NCBI GenBank assembly: GCA_003232385.1
Contig: QIJE01000028.1
Span: 1-64,000 of the forward strand
Direction of reading: 5' to 3'
Origin: a bacterium
Lineage (GTDB): Bacteria > SZUA-79 > Acidulodesulfobacterales > Acidulodesulfobacteraceae
DNA: 64,000 nucleotides
In this document: in pieces, positions 37,062 to 45,856 of the stretch
Layout: each line of letters opens with the position of its first letter
Numbering within the stretch: position 1 is the stretch's first letter
Translations under genes and position numbers: made by a program
Notes under the pieces: generated by a model
What the model saw: only the letters and a program-made list of their open reading frames with translations
Told to the model about the DNA's origin: nothing
The model's database searches: none

Positions 37062-38408
37062 ATGAGAAATTCACGAACAGCCGAGATTAGCGAAGATGTC
37101 GAGAAAGGAGACGGAGGACATAGACATAAAGAGGAAAAAAAATCAAAATATAGATTTTCAATATTAGGCAAAAGGTCTTTATATAGATTTTTTCATTTTT
37201 TTAAGGTTTTAGGTCCCGGCTTTATCGTTATGATTGCGGATATGGATGCGGGGTCGGTAACAACGGCAGGTGTTTCCGGGGCGCAATGGGGCTATAAGCT
37301 GATACCGCTTCAAATTCTTTTAATTCCGATATTGTATCTTATACAATCAATGACGTCGCGATTAGGATGTGTTACAGGAAAAGGGCATGGAGAGCTTATA
37401 CGCGAATATTACGGAGAAAAATGGGCGATGTTTGCAACGGTTACCCTTTTTCTTGTCGTTTTTTCGGCATTAATAACAGAGTTTTCAGGCATCGCAGCAA
37501 GTGGAGAAATATTTGGAATACCGAAAATACTTACGGTTGGAGCAAGTTTTTTAGTATTGCTTTTAGTTATGTTTACAGGAAGCTATAAAAAGGCTGAAGG
37601 CATTGCCCTTATTTTTGCTCTATCCACGCTCATTTTCATTCCTGCCGCATTTTTTGTCCATCCAAATATTCACGAAATTATTTTTGACGGATTACTTGGT
37701 AAACAGCCGTTGAACGATAAAAGATACATATGGCTTATAGCGGCAAATGCCGGCGCGGTCATAATGCCGTGGATGATATATTATCAGCAAAGTGCGACCG
37801 TGGAAAAAAAATTATGCAGAAAAGACCTCAAACTTGCAGAAACGGATACCCTGATAGGCAGCATACTGACTCAACTTCTCATGATAGCGGTAATAGTTAT
37901 GACGGCAGCAACGCTTTTTAAGGCCAATATCGTGCCCTCTACCGCTAAAGCAATCGGCATGTCGCTAATACCTCTTGCCGGAAATTATGCCGGCCTTCTT
38001 TTTTCAATAGGGCTTTTCACTTCAAGCCTGTTGGCCGCGTTCGTTGTTTCTATGTCTTTTACATGGGCAGCCGGTGAGACGTGGGGGTATAAACACAGCC
38101 TGAGCCATAAATTAGGCGAAGCTAAGGCATTTTACTTCGTATATGTCATTTTAATTTTTTTTTCCGCCCTGCTCGTTTTGATCCCCGGGCTTCCCTTGGT
38201 GACTATAATGGTAGATGTCGAGGCATTTAACGGATTTGTGCTTCCCATAATTCTCGGTTTTTTAATAATGCTTGCGGGAAGCAAAAAGATTCTCGGAAAT
38301 TATGTTTATTCTAAACCGGCGCTTTTCAGCGTAGGAATTTTGGGTGTGATAATGGTTGTGCTTGGTATTATTACCGTATTACCCCAGGGTTGGTTTTCCT
38401 GGATTTGA
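37062..38408 (+). CDS. Nramp-family metal transporter, divergent metal site
   Basis: 448 aa, about eleven membrane segments after a charged, histidine-containing N-terminal tail of some 45 residues. The overall match is to Nramp/MntH proton-coupled divalent-metal transporters. The helix-1 motif DPGN is DAGS (residues 62-65) and the helix-6 motif MPH is MPW (235-237), so two metal-coordinating side-chain positions differ from Mn/Fe transporters. Substrate may be another divalent ion such as Mg2+, or uncertain. It is monocistronic, with its own promoter. Confidence 0.85.
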   Translation: MRNSRTAEISEDVEKGDGGHRHKEEKKSKYRFSILGKRSLYRFFHFFKVLGPGFIVMIADMDAGSVTTAGVSGAQWGYKLIPLQILLIPILYLIQSMTSRLGCVTGKGHGELIREYYGEKWAMFATVTLFLVVFSALITEFSGIAASGEIFGIPKILTVGASFLVLLLVMFTGSYKKAEGIALIFALSTLIFIPAAFFVHPNIHEIIFDGLLGKQPLNDKRYIWLIAANAGAVIMPWMIYYQQSATVEKKLCRKDLKLAETDTLIGSILTQLLMIAVIVMTAATLFKANIVPSTAKAIGMSLIPLAGNYAGLLFSIGLFTSSLLAAFVVSMSFTWAAGETWGYKHSLSHKLGEAKAFYFVYVILIFFSALLVLIPGLPLVTIMVDVEAFNGFVLPIILGFLIMLAGSKKILGNYVYSKPALFSVGILGVIMVVLGIITVLPQGWFSWI

Positions 38409-38745
38409 GTTAAAAAGCGTAAAAAATATACAAATATTTTGCCTCCCTTGTTTCATTTTCATGTCAAGATAACAGAAAATGTGTCGTTGCAATTATCTTT
38501 TAACCCCGTTAAATTTTTATATTACCTTGTTGCCATCCGTATAACTCGCTATAAAAACCTTCTAAATTCCTTCAAAATATGCCTCCGGAGGCATTTCGTA
38601 ATATTATCTTAATAAAAATTTAATCTAAAGGAAATATAATTTTCACAATACAGAAATATTTAAATCGTATAATTTTAACTATAGGGCAGCCATAAAGATT
38701 TAAAAATAAAAATAATAAATATTTAATTATTAAGATTAAAATTTT
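38409..38745 (+). other. Intergenic region between Nramp gene and pilus operon
   Basis: 337 bases without a gene on either strand. It holds the AT-only hairpin AAAATAT/ATATTTT at 38423-38440 (weak terminator candidate), the GC-rich palindrome at 38579-38594, and a TATAAT at 38668-38673 that could be the -10 of the pilus operon, without a convincing -35. No ribosome-binding site precedes the secretin ATG. Confidence 0.6.
38579..38594 (+). repeat. Perfect 16-base palindrome
   Basis: ATGCCTCCGGAGGCAT reads the same on both strands. It stands out in AT-rich sequence, about 90 bases upstream of the putative -10 of the pilus operon. It is followed by TTTCG rather than a T-run, so it is more like an operator than a terminator. 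Confidence 0.7.
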
Positions 38746-40389
38746 ATGAATATTAAATATGCCTTTAGTATCAAGATTAATACGATTATTATTTTGTCGT
38801 GTATTATTCAGCTTTTATTTTTTAATATAAATTCAAATTTTGTTTACGGTAAAACAATGCAGGGGAATAAAGACGGAAATTTCGATATGTTGCTTAAAAA
38901 ATACGGTATAAATCTTAAAAAGCCGCAAGTCATTCCAATAAACAACATAAGCGGCGGATATAATTACCGAAACCGCAGCGGTAATAGTTTTTTGCATAAA
39001 GCCGACATTAAACGGACTATTATGCCGGTTTTTCTTAAGCAGAGGGTTTCACTATCCGGTGACGGAAATGTAAAATCCGCATTAATGCTTCTGTCTCGTG
39101 AAATAGGGATCCCAATAATATTTTATCGCGGTTTTCCGAATAAATTAAAAAATGAGGTTTATTTTAAAAATACTAGATTATATAAAGTTTTGAACGGGCT
39201 TATAACAGATAGCGGTTTTAAATATGTTTACAAAAACGGAGAAATAATTGTCTATGTAGCAGAAGAAAAAACCTTTCATATACCCGTTTCCGATTTATTA
39301 TCCTCTTTTTCCTCTACGGTTGGAATGACGGGAATGAATATTCAGAATAATAACTCGAACAGCATAGCGGCAACAGGTTCTGGAGGCGGCAGCAATATAA
39401 AAGACGGCGATAGCACTGCCGGAAGCGTCAAGACTCCGTCTGACCCCTCCGGCTCACTTTCTTTGAGCTTATCGGAATCCGACAGTCTTTACAATATTGT
39501 TTCAAATAACATAAAAGTAATGCTCGCAAAAGAAGGGAGATATTTTATCAATCGAAAAGACGGGGTTATATGGGTTAAGGGCAGGGTATCGAATGTAGAA
39601 GAGGTATCTCGTTATATAAAGGGTATCAACAAATTTTTCTCTAAACAGGTTTTTTTAAAAGTGGAAGTAATAGATGTAAATTTAAATAGGGGATTTCAGA
39701 CCGGCGTAAACTGGAATTTATTATTTAATAAGGTGTTTAAAGCAGACGCATTAGGGATAAATGCGGTTTCTATTTCCGCTCGGCTTGCTTCTGGAAATGG
39801 CATCAATGATAACGCCCCCTACATAGGATTCACCGGTTCCGGCAATAGCGCCGCTATTCTGAGTGCGCTTAAAATGCAGGGTTCGGTCAACGTTATATCC
39901 CAACCGAGATTGATACTGATGGATGGTCAGACGAGATTAATATCTTCCGGAACTATCACGCCTTACGTCTCAAGTGTTCGAACAATGGCATTGAGTTTGT
40001 CTCAGACGGAAACTTATCCGGTTATATCTCAGGTACAGACAGGGCTTTCCATATCATTTACCCCGCATATTAATTTTAAAGACGATTCGGTTTCGGTTAC
40101 ATTAAGCTTGATAGATAATTCCATCACGGGATATCGGTCTTTCTCTGTTAGCGGGTCAAGTTTTAGCAATCCCGTAATAGAGTCCAAAAGTTTTGCCGAT
40201 ACGGTAAACGTAAAATCCGGCTCCACTATACTCGTCGGCGGGATATTAACTACGGATAAAACTGAAAATAGCTACGGGATACCTCTGTTGTCTAAAATTC
40301 CGCTAATCGGCAATTTATTTAAATCGATAAACGATAGAAGTCACAAAGAAGACTTGCTTATTATGCTAACACCTAAAATTATTCCATAA
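38746..40389 (+). CDS. Outer-membrane secretin of a type IV pilus / type II secretion-like system
   Basis: 547 aa. Signal peptide at about residues 1-35, a small secretin N-domain at about 95-165 (VSLSGDGNVKSALMLLSREIG), a serine/glycine-rich linker, a second N-domain and the C-terminal secretin pore (from about 370: GSVNVISQPRLILMDGQ, then KSGSTILVGGILTTDKTE and SKIPLIGNLFK). Domain order resembles MshL/PilN-type secretins. First gene of a nine-gene operon; the ATPase gene begins seven bases later. Confidence 0.88.
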   Translation: MNIKYAFSIKINTIIILSCIIQLLFFNINSNFVYGKTMQGNKDGNFDMLLKKYGINLKKPQVIPINNISGGYNYRNRSGNSFLHKADIKRTIMPVFLKQRVSLSGDGNVKSALMLLSREIGIPIIFYRGFPNKLKNEVYFKNTRLYKVLNGLITDSGFKYVYKNGEIIVYVAEEKTFHIPVSDLLSSFSSTVGMTGMNIQNNNSNSIAATGSGGGSNIKDGDSTAGSVKTPSDPSGSLSLSLSESDSLYNIVSNNIKVMLAKEGRYFINRKDGVIWVKGRVSNVEEVSRYIKGINKFFSKQVFLKVEVIDVNLNRGFQTGVNWNLLFNKVFKADALGINAVSISARLASGNGINDNAPYIGFTGSGNSAAILSALKMQGSVNVISQPRLILMDGQTRLISSGTITPYVSSVRTMALSLSQTETYPVISQVQTGLSISFTPHINFKDDSVSVTLSLIDNSITGYRSFSVSGSSFSNPVIESKSFADTVNVKSGSTILVGGILTTDKTENSYGIPLLSKIPLIGNLFKSINDRSHKEDLLIMLTPKIIP

Positions 40390-40396
40390 TATACTC

Positions 40397-42085
40397 ATGA
40401 GAATCGGAGATTATTTAATATCAAAAGGAAAGTTGACGGATTCACAATTAAAGGATACGCTTCTCGTGCAGTCTATAAACGGCGAGAAGTTGGGCGACAT
40501 ACTTGTTGAAAGCGGTTATGTAAATGACGTGGATATAATAGATTATTTAGTTCAGGATTCAGGTAAGGAATTTTTTCAAGAATTATGCGGCCTTTGTATA
40601 AATAAAAACGAAAATGAAAGGCTTGGATTTAGTTTTCTTTATAGTATTCCCGCAATAATTCTAACAAGAGGCGACGATAACTATATAGTTTGCAGCGAGA
40701 TTACGGAAGACCTCTCGGAGAAAATGGCTTTTGATGAAAATTTGGCCGGATTTAAAATAGGATTATCGACAAAAAGAAAGATTTACGGAGCCCTTAATAG
40801 TACTTTTATCAGCAAATCCGGTTCTTCGGAAAAAGATATATTGGATGAAGCCATAGATAGCGCCTTATTAAAAGGTTCGCCTAATTTAAGGATTAAGCGT
40901 TCGGAAAGTTTTTACGCGGTAATAATGGATACAGATGCAAGACAGGAAACTATAAGGGTTTTAAGCATGGAGTCGGGTCAAAGAATAATAAATATCATAG
41001 CTGCGCACTGCCAGGCAACATTGAAGAAAGGCGAAGGATTAGATGCTAAGTTTATATTCGTTTCCAATTTCTATAAGGGCGTTAAGGTTGATATCAGGGT
41101 TGCGTTCTTACCTATTTCTTCCAAGTTAGATAAAGAGTTGGCGTTATTTGAAGCCGTTTTGAGAATTCACGGCCTTAATAAAGTTATAGATTTTAAATAT
41201 ATCGGATTTTCAGACCGTAAAGCGGAATTATTGAAAAAGGCATATATATATCCGGATGGGTTGATTATTTCTACCGGACCGACCGGTTCCGGGAAAACTA
41301 CCACATTTTATGCGATGTTGAAACTTTTGTCCCAAAAGAAAAAATCTATTATTACGATAGAAGACCCGGTTGAGATTGAACTTAGGGAGTCAAATATAAC
41401 TCAGATGAATATATCGGATAATTTTGGATACGAGGAAGCTATCAGGGTCATGTTGAGAAGCGAACCGGGTATAATGATGGTCGGTGAGATTAGAGACGAG
41501 ACAACAGCAAAATATGCCTTAATTGCGGCGGAAACCGGACATCTCGTTCTTACTACGCTGCATGCCAATTGTTCTCTTGCAATATTTAACAGGTTTAAGT
41601 CTTTGAACGTCGACTTATTACAGCTTTTTTCGCTTTTAAGGTTCGTAACGGCTCAAAGACTTTATACGCCGCTCTGTTTTTCCTGTAAAAAAGAGATTTC
41701 TTTTGAAAAATTACCGCCTTTATATAGAAATGCCATGAAGGAAAGATTTGAATCCGGTATCGATATGCTGTCTTCAGCAAGCTATGACTTTATAAAATCC
41801 GATAAAGTCTTGGGGTTAGATTCGGTATATGTCGGGGGCAAAAACAATTGCGTCGATTGCGGGGGGACAGGGTACGCTAAAAGGAAGCCTATTATTGAAA
41901 TTGCAGAGTTTAACGACGCCGTGAAGGAGGAAATATATAAAGATTCGGCCGTCTTATTTAATCATTCTAAATTGGAAGAAATATTACTAAACCTATCCGG
42001 CTTTGAATCGTTAAAAATTCAAGCGTTTCAAAAGTTAATAAACGGCGAGATAGATCCGGAGACTTATTTTAATCTTTCAAATTAA
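40397..42085 (+). CDS. GspE/PilB-family assembly ATPase
   Basis: Cytoplasmic hexameric ATPase that powers filament assembly; 562 aa. N-terminal MshEN-like domain (residues 1-55), Walker A GPTGSGKTT at 294-302, Walker B region GIMMVGEIRD at 358-367 and His box GHLVLTTLHAN at 381-391. A zinc-binding tetracysteine (CFSC at 427-430, CVDC at 485-488) marks an extension ATPase rather than a PilT retraction enzyme, with an unusually long spacer between the pairs. Confidence 0.9.
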   Translation: MRIGDYLISKGKLTDSQLKDTLLVQSINGEKLGDILVESGYVNDVDIIDYLVQDSGKEFFQELCGLCINKNENERLGFSFLYSIPAIILTRGDDNYIVCSEITEDLSEKMAFDENLAGFKIGLSTKRKIYGALNSTFISKSGSSEKDILDEAIDSALLKGSPNLRIKRSESFYAVIMDTDARQETIRVLSMESGQRIINIIAAHCQATLKKGEGLDAKFIFVSNFYKGVKVDIRVAFLPISSKLDKELALFEAVLRIHGLNKVIDFKYIGFSDRKAELLKKAYIYPDGLIISTGPTGSGKTTTFYAMLKLLSQKKKSIITIEDPVEIELRESNITQMNISDNFGYEEAIRVMLRSEPGIMMVGEIRDETTAKYALIAAETGHLVLTTLHANCSLAIFNRFKSLNVDLLQLFSLLRFVTAQRLYTPLCFSCKKEISFEKLPPLYRNAMKERFESGIDMLSSASYDFIKSDKVLGLDSVYVGGKNNCVDCGGTGYAKRKPIIEIAEFNDAVKEEIYKDSAVLFNHSKLEEILLNLSGFESLKIQAFQKLINGEIDPETYFNLSN

Positions 42086-42121
42086 TTTTACGCTGTTCTT
42101 AATTCAGGGTGCGATGTCATT

Positions 42122-43411
42122 ATGAAAAATTTCTTAGTAAGGTACTATGGTCCGGAAGGATGTGTTCTAATAAAAAATATTCAGGCGGAAAGATCGTCCG
42201 ATGTCAGAATCAGGTTAGCCTCGGAAGGTTATCTGTCGTCATTTGTGGTGCCCAATATATTTTTAAATATATTTCATCCGATTAAAAATGCGGGAATGAA
42301 GGATAAAGAACTTTCCGTATTTTTTGTCGAGCTTCATCAACTTGCGCAATCGGTCGGTTCTATCGGCAAGGCTTTTTATTATATAAGTAAAAATAAAAAG
42401 GAAGGTAAGGAATCAAAAACAAATAAAAAACGGAAAGAAAAATTTATATATCTCGTAAAGTGGCTTTACGATGATCACAGGCGGGCAAAAATAAAAAACC
42501 GTAGAAAGCTTGTCGGAGATTGCACGGTTATGTTAGGGAAAGGATATACCTTGGGGGAAATTTTTAAGGTTAATTATTTTGAAGAATTAGTCCTATCTTT
42601 AGTCGACTTGGCGGCTTCAACCGGTAATTACCCCGAGGTCTTTTTAAAAATTTCGGAATTCTTCGATGCCAAAGATTTATATAGAAAAAATGTCGTAGGG
42701 ACGATGGCCTATCCTGCATTTCTGTTTTTTCTGCTTTTTACGGCATTTACAGTATTTTTATACTATATAATTCCGACATTTGCTTCGTTTTTTAGCCAGT
42801 TTTCCCGAATACCGTCTTCGACCGAATACGTGATCTGGCTATTTGCTTATATAAAAAGCATATTTATATACATTATAGTTTTAGCCGTTTCTATTTTTAC
42901 AATAATAATTTTTGATCTATTTGAAATAAAATCAAGGTTACTGGCACTGTTTTTAAATATTCCGACCGTCAGAAATATTTTTAATTACAATTATCTCAGC
43001 TGGTTCTTTTACAGGTTTTCCCTCATGATTTCATCGGGACTCACAATTACCGTCATGTTCGATTATTTTAGAAACAATACGGAAAAGAGGTATTTTAAAT
43101 ATAAATTTGATTTGGTATATAACTGCTTGATGAGCGGTTTTACCTTGCGGGATTCTTTAGACAATGCGGATTTTTTAAGTGAAGACGTCATAGAATCTAT
43201 AGGTTATGGGGAGATAGGGGGGTTTTTGCCGGATACCATACTGAGGTTGTCCAAGGATTTTAAAGAAAAGTCTAGTTATGCCATGCACTTATTTACCAAG
43301 ACGCTGTTCTTTTTAGTCATGGCTTCCGTGGTATTCTTTTTACTTTTGATGTTTTTTTCGTTATTTTTGCCGCTTATACAGGGGATGGTTAGTCTGCCGG
43401 GGAGTTATTAA
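42122..43411 (+). CDS. GspF/PilC-family inner-membrane platform protein
   Basis: 429 aa. Two related helical cytoplasmic domains separated by membrane segments (about residues 195-225 and 240-265) and a C-terminal membrane helix (about 395-420), the standard GspF/PilC layout. The first domain is less conserved than the second, whose MISSGLTITVMFDYFRNN resembles the family ALxxGLPL motif. It works with the ATPase to lift pilins from the membrane. Confidence 0.85.
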   Translation: MKNFLVRYYGPEGCVLIKNIQAERSSDVRIRLASEGYLSSFVVPNIFLNIFHPIKNAGMKDKELSVFFVELHQLAQSVGSIGKAFYYISKNKKEGKESKTNKKRKEKFIYLVKWLYDDHRRAKIKNRRKLVGDCTVMLGKGYTLGEIFKVNYFEELVLSLVDLAASTGNYPEVFLKISEFFDAKDLYRKNVVGTMAYPAFLFFLLFTAFTVFLYYIIPTFASFFSQFSRIPSSTEYVIWLFAYIKSIFIYIIVLAVSIFTIIIFDLFEIKSRLLALFLNIPTVRNIFNYNYLSWFFYRFSLMISSGLTITVMFDYFRNNTEKRYFKYKFDLVYNCLMSGFTLRDSLDNADFLSEDVIESIGYGEIGGFLPDTILRLSKDFKEKSSYAMHLFTKTLFFLVMASVVFFLLLMFFSLFLPLIQGMVSLPGSY

Positions 43412-43476
43412 TAAGAATAATGAATAAATTTATCTAACTTCATCTATAAAAAGCATTTATGGGGAGGAACAAAAAT

Positions 43477-44049
43477 ATGACAGTGAGAGAAGACGCATCA
43501 GGATTCACTTTAATGGAAATCATAGTAGCAATGATCATCGTCGGCATATTGTCTGCCGGCGGATTAATGGTTTACAACGGACTTATCGGATCTTCTAACG
43601 TTACGGCGGCGGTCCAATCTATTTCCAAGCTCGAATCGGCAGTCAATTCGTATGTGCAGGTAAACGGGGGGAGTATTATTCCCCCTGCCGGCATTACGTT
43701 ACCGCATGCAATGCAGGATAATAACTTGATTCCTGCGTCGTGGACCGTTAATGCGAGTGACGTAACCCCTCCCAATAAGGGTTTCGTGCAAAGTTATTAT
43801 ATTGCTACCAATGCAAGTCCCGGACGGTATGATTACGTCATAGGCATAGTCGCTCCGCAGATGACCAATGCACAGGCGCTAAATATATGTGATTCTTTAG
43901 AAAATTCTATTTCGGGCGTTAACGCAAACGAGGGTACCGGTTTTAATATAGGTAGCGGGAGAACATGTTTAAGTAATTTATTCGGAGGTAATGCCGCTAA
44001 TGCCAACAATTCTATTTTTCATGGAAATTTAACATTTACCTTTAATTAA
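43477..44049 (+). CDS. Type IV pilin-like protein (probable major pilin)
   Basis: 190 aa from the ATG at 43477; the track start 18 bases earlier is contradicted by a GGGGAGG ribosome-binding site lying between the two ATGs. A short leader ends in the prepilin peptidase site G-FTLMEIIVAMII, with Glu at position +5 of the mature protein, then the long hydrophobic N-helix. The globular part has two cysteines (NICDSL and GRTCLS) that could close a C-terminal disulfide loop. It resembles type IVb/PilS-like pilins. Confidence 0.87.
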   Translation: MTVREDASGFTLMEIIVAMIIVGILSAGGLMVYNGLIGSSNVTAAVQSISKLESAVNSYVQVNGGSIIPPAGITLPHAMQDNNLIPASWTVNASDVTPPNKGFVQSYYIATNASPGRYDYVIGIVAPQMTNAQALNICDSLENSISGVNANEGTGFNIGSGRTCLSNLFGGNAANANNSIFHGNLTFTFN

Positions 44050-44095
44050 AAAAATATAATAACTGTATTTATTAAACCTTAATCCTTTGATCATT

Positions 44096-44737
44096 ATGAG
44101 ATATCTTATATTGTTACTGCTATTATCATCGTCATGGTTTGTCGTTTTTAATCCAAGCGTTTTTTTAAAATTATGTTATGGACTTAGCGAGGGTAAGATT
44201 TATAACAAGCAGGCCCAAAATATCGTAGATACGGCAGATTTAATCGTAAAGGCGGAGCATGCGCACCTGTTTGACAAGGGGAGTTTCGCCGACTTAGCCG
44301 ATCTTGAAAGGGAAAAACCTCCATATTTAAGTCCGATGGCCATTTATGTTCGTAACGGTGAAGAATGTATTAAAAAGAAATTATTTGAAAATAGCGTTTA
44401 TATTTGCATAGAGCTTAAAAATAAAAAAAATGAATTAAATATTTTTATGCCGAAATATTCCGCTTCTTCCGATATCGTATCGCGGGAAATTAGCGAAGGC
44501 ATTACAGGCACAGCGGGGCAAATTGTTTATGGCTCCGACGCGGCGAAGGTTTCCTTTGCATTGAATAAATACGGCATGTCTCATACCGATTCTGCTGTTA
44601 CCGTCAATTCAACTTTGACGAGTCCGAATGTGAACGGCGGCATAAGTTATGTCAATGCCGATGTAAAAAGCTCTCTTTTGAGCAAAATTATAAAGACTAC
44701 GGTTGGATTTTTAACCTCAATCTTAACCCTTTTTTAA
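44096..44737 (+). CDS. Unknown exported protein of the pilus operon
   Basis: 213 aa from the ATG at 44096 (the track start is a TTG three codons earlier). The N-terminus MRYLILLLLLSSSWFVVF is a signal peptide or anchor. The mature part has an early helix (QAQNIVDTADLIVKAEHAHLF) like the segment after a pilin N-helix, two cysteines (EECIKK and VYICIE) and a hydrophobic C-terminal end. No prepilin cleavage motif. I do not recognise the family. It lies between two pilin genes, so a role in the filament or its assembly is likely. Confidence 0.7.
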   Translation: MRYLILLLLLSSSWFVVFNPSVFLKLCYGLSEGKIYNKQAQNIVDTADLIVKAEHAHLFDKGSFADLADLEREKPPYLSPMAIYVRNGEECIKKKLFENSVYICIELKNKKNELNIFMPKYSASSDIVSREISEGITGTAGQIVYGSDAAKVSFALNKYGMSHTDSAVTVNSTLTSPNVNGGISYVNADVKSSLLSKIIKTTVGFLTSILTLF

Positions 44738-44767
44738 GAAAAATGCAGGAGAAGGAGGCGATAGAAT

Positions 44768-45784
44768 ATGTTTATGCGATTTATCATTGCCGGTATTATA
44801 GCGGGCAAGGGCAACAATAAAGGATTTTCACTAATGGGAGTTGTTGTTTCCATAATCATTGTTTCCATAATGGCGGTTATGTCGATACCGGCACTTAAGG
44901 GGGCGTTATTCGAGGACAGGGCAAATAACGTCTCCATACTTGCAAATACGCTGATAAACGCCGAAAGCACTTACGTAAATAATAAGAGAAAGTTCGGCAA
45001 CATATTGCCCCTTCAAAAAGCAGATTATTTATCTCAAGGACTTGGAATAAACCTTATTAAAGGTAAGTCTTATCCAAATTGTATATACGGTACTATAGAG
45101 TCTAAAAACGATACTAAAATATGCCTCAGCGTTAATAACGGCATCGTTAGCGGTACCCCCGGAGAAATAAGCTATGCGCTTACCATATCGGTCGCCGACA
45201 ATCGCGTATCGGGTAACTATTACAACTACTATAGGGAGGTGAGCGATAATATACCGGGAAGTTCCATAGTTAACGGCAAGAAAATAATTTACATAGATCC
45301 TATAGCCATAAGCAGTTACGGTGGCGCTTACGGTCCGTATGTAGGAAAGAATTTTTATATAACGGGAGCAGCTTGCTATATCAGGAGATATTACCGCGTA
45401 AAGGAGAGGTTCGGCTATCGTAAATACGAGAGAGTAGTGAGTGACGGGCCCCTTAAACTTTATTTTATAGTGGAGGCGGTGAGGGGTGACGAGGCAATAT
45501 TGAGTTATGCCGATGATTCGGTTTTTAATTGCATCGATAAAAAAATTCCTATTTACAAATATAATGCAGGAGACTCTTATACCTCTGTTACATGGATAAA
45601 TGGGGCATTCCAAAATTCCTATCTCCCCGAAGTCAGGGGAATGGTCGAATATGAAATTTGGAACAGAATTCGTAATATAGTAACCGACTATGTTCCGATA
45701 AGACCGTCCGGCTATGAAATAGAAATACCGGCGGATTACTTACCGAAATTGATAAATTTGAATCAAACCAATACGGAGAATTAA
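44768..45784 (+). CDS. Large pilin-like protein lacking Glu5
   Basis: 338 aa. A prepilin site NKG-FSLMGVVVSIIIVS follows an unusually hydrophobic leader of about 18 residues. The mature +5 residue is Gly, not Glu. A large tyrosine-rich C-terminal domain (about 270 residues) follows, which suits a tip or minor pilin such as GspK or PilV. AGGAGGCGAT ribosome-binding site supports the start. The 194-aa minus-strand ORF across it is a shadow. Confidence 0.82.
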   Translation: MFMRFIIAGIIAGKGNNKGFSLMGVVVSIIIVSIMAVMSIPALKGALFEDRANNVSILANTLINAESTYVNNKRKFGNILPLQKADYLSQGLGINLIKGKSYPNCIYGTIESKNDTKICLSVNNGIVSGTPGEISYALTISVADNRVSGNYYNYYREVSDNIPGSSIVNGKKIIYIDPIAISSYGGAYGPYVGKNFYITGAACYIRRYYRVKERFGYRKYERVVSDGPLKLYFIVEAVRGDEAILSYADDSVFNCIDKKIPIYKYNAGDSYTSVTWINGAFQNSYLPEVRGMVEYEIWNRIRNIVTDYVPIRPSGYEIEIPADYLPKLINLNQTNTEN

Positions 45785-45856
45785 AATGCGTTAAATTTGG
45801 AGCACAGGGGTTTGGGTTTATAAGCGTAAATAAAAATAATTATAACATGATTTTAA

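Noticed and set aside
38423-38440. Terminator for the Nramp gene
   Set aside because: The stem is only A-T pairs and no T-run follows beyond the stem itself, so it is too weak to call.
45029-45613. 194-aa minus-strand ORF inside the large pilin gene
   Set aside because: It lies wholly within the pilin-like gene, has a composition expected of an antisense frame, no ribosome-binding site and no recognisable motif.
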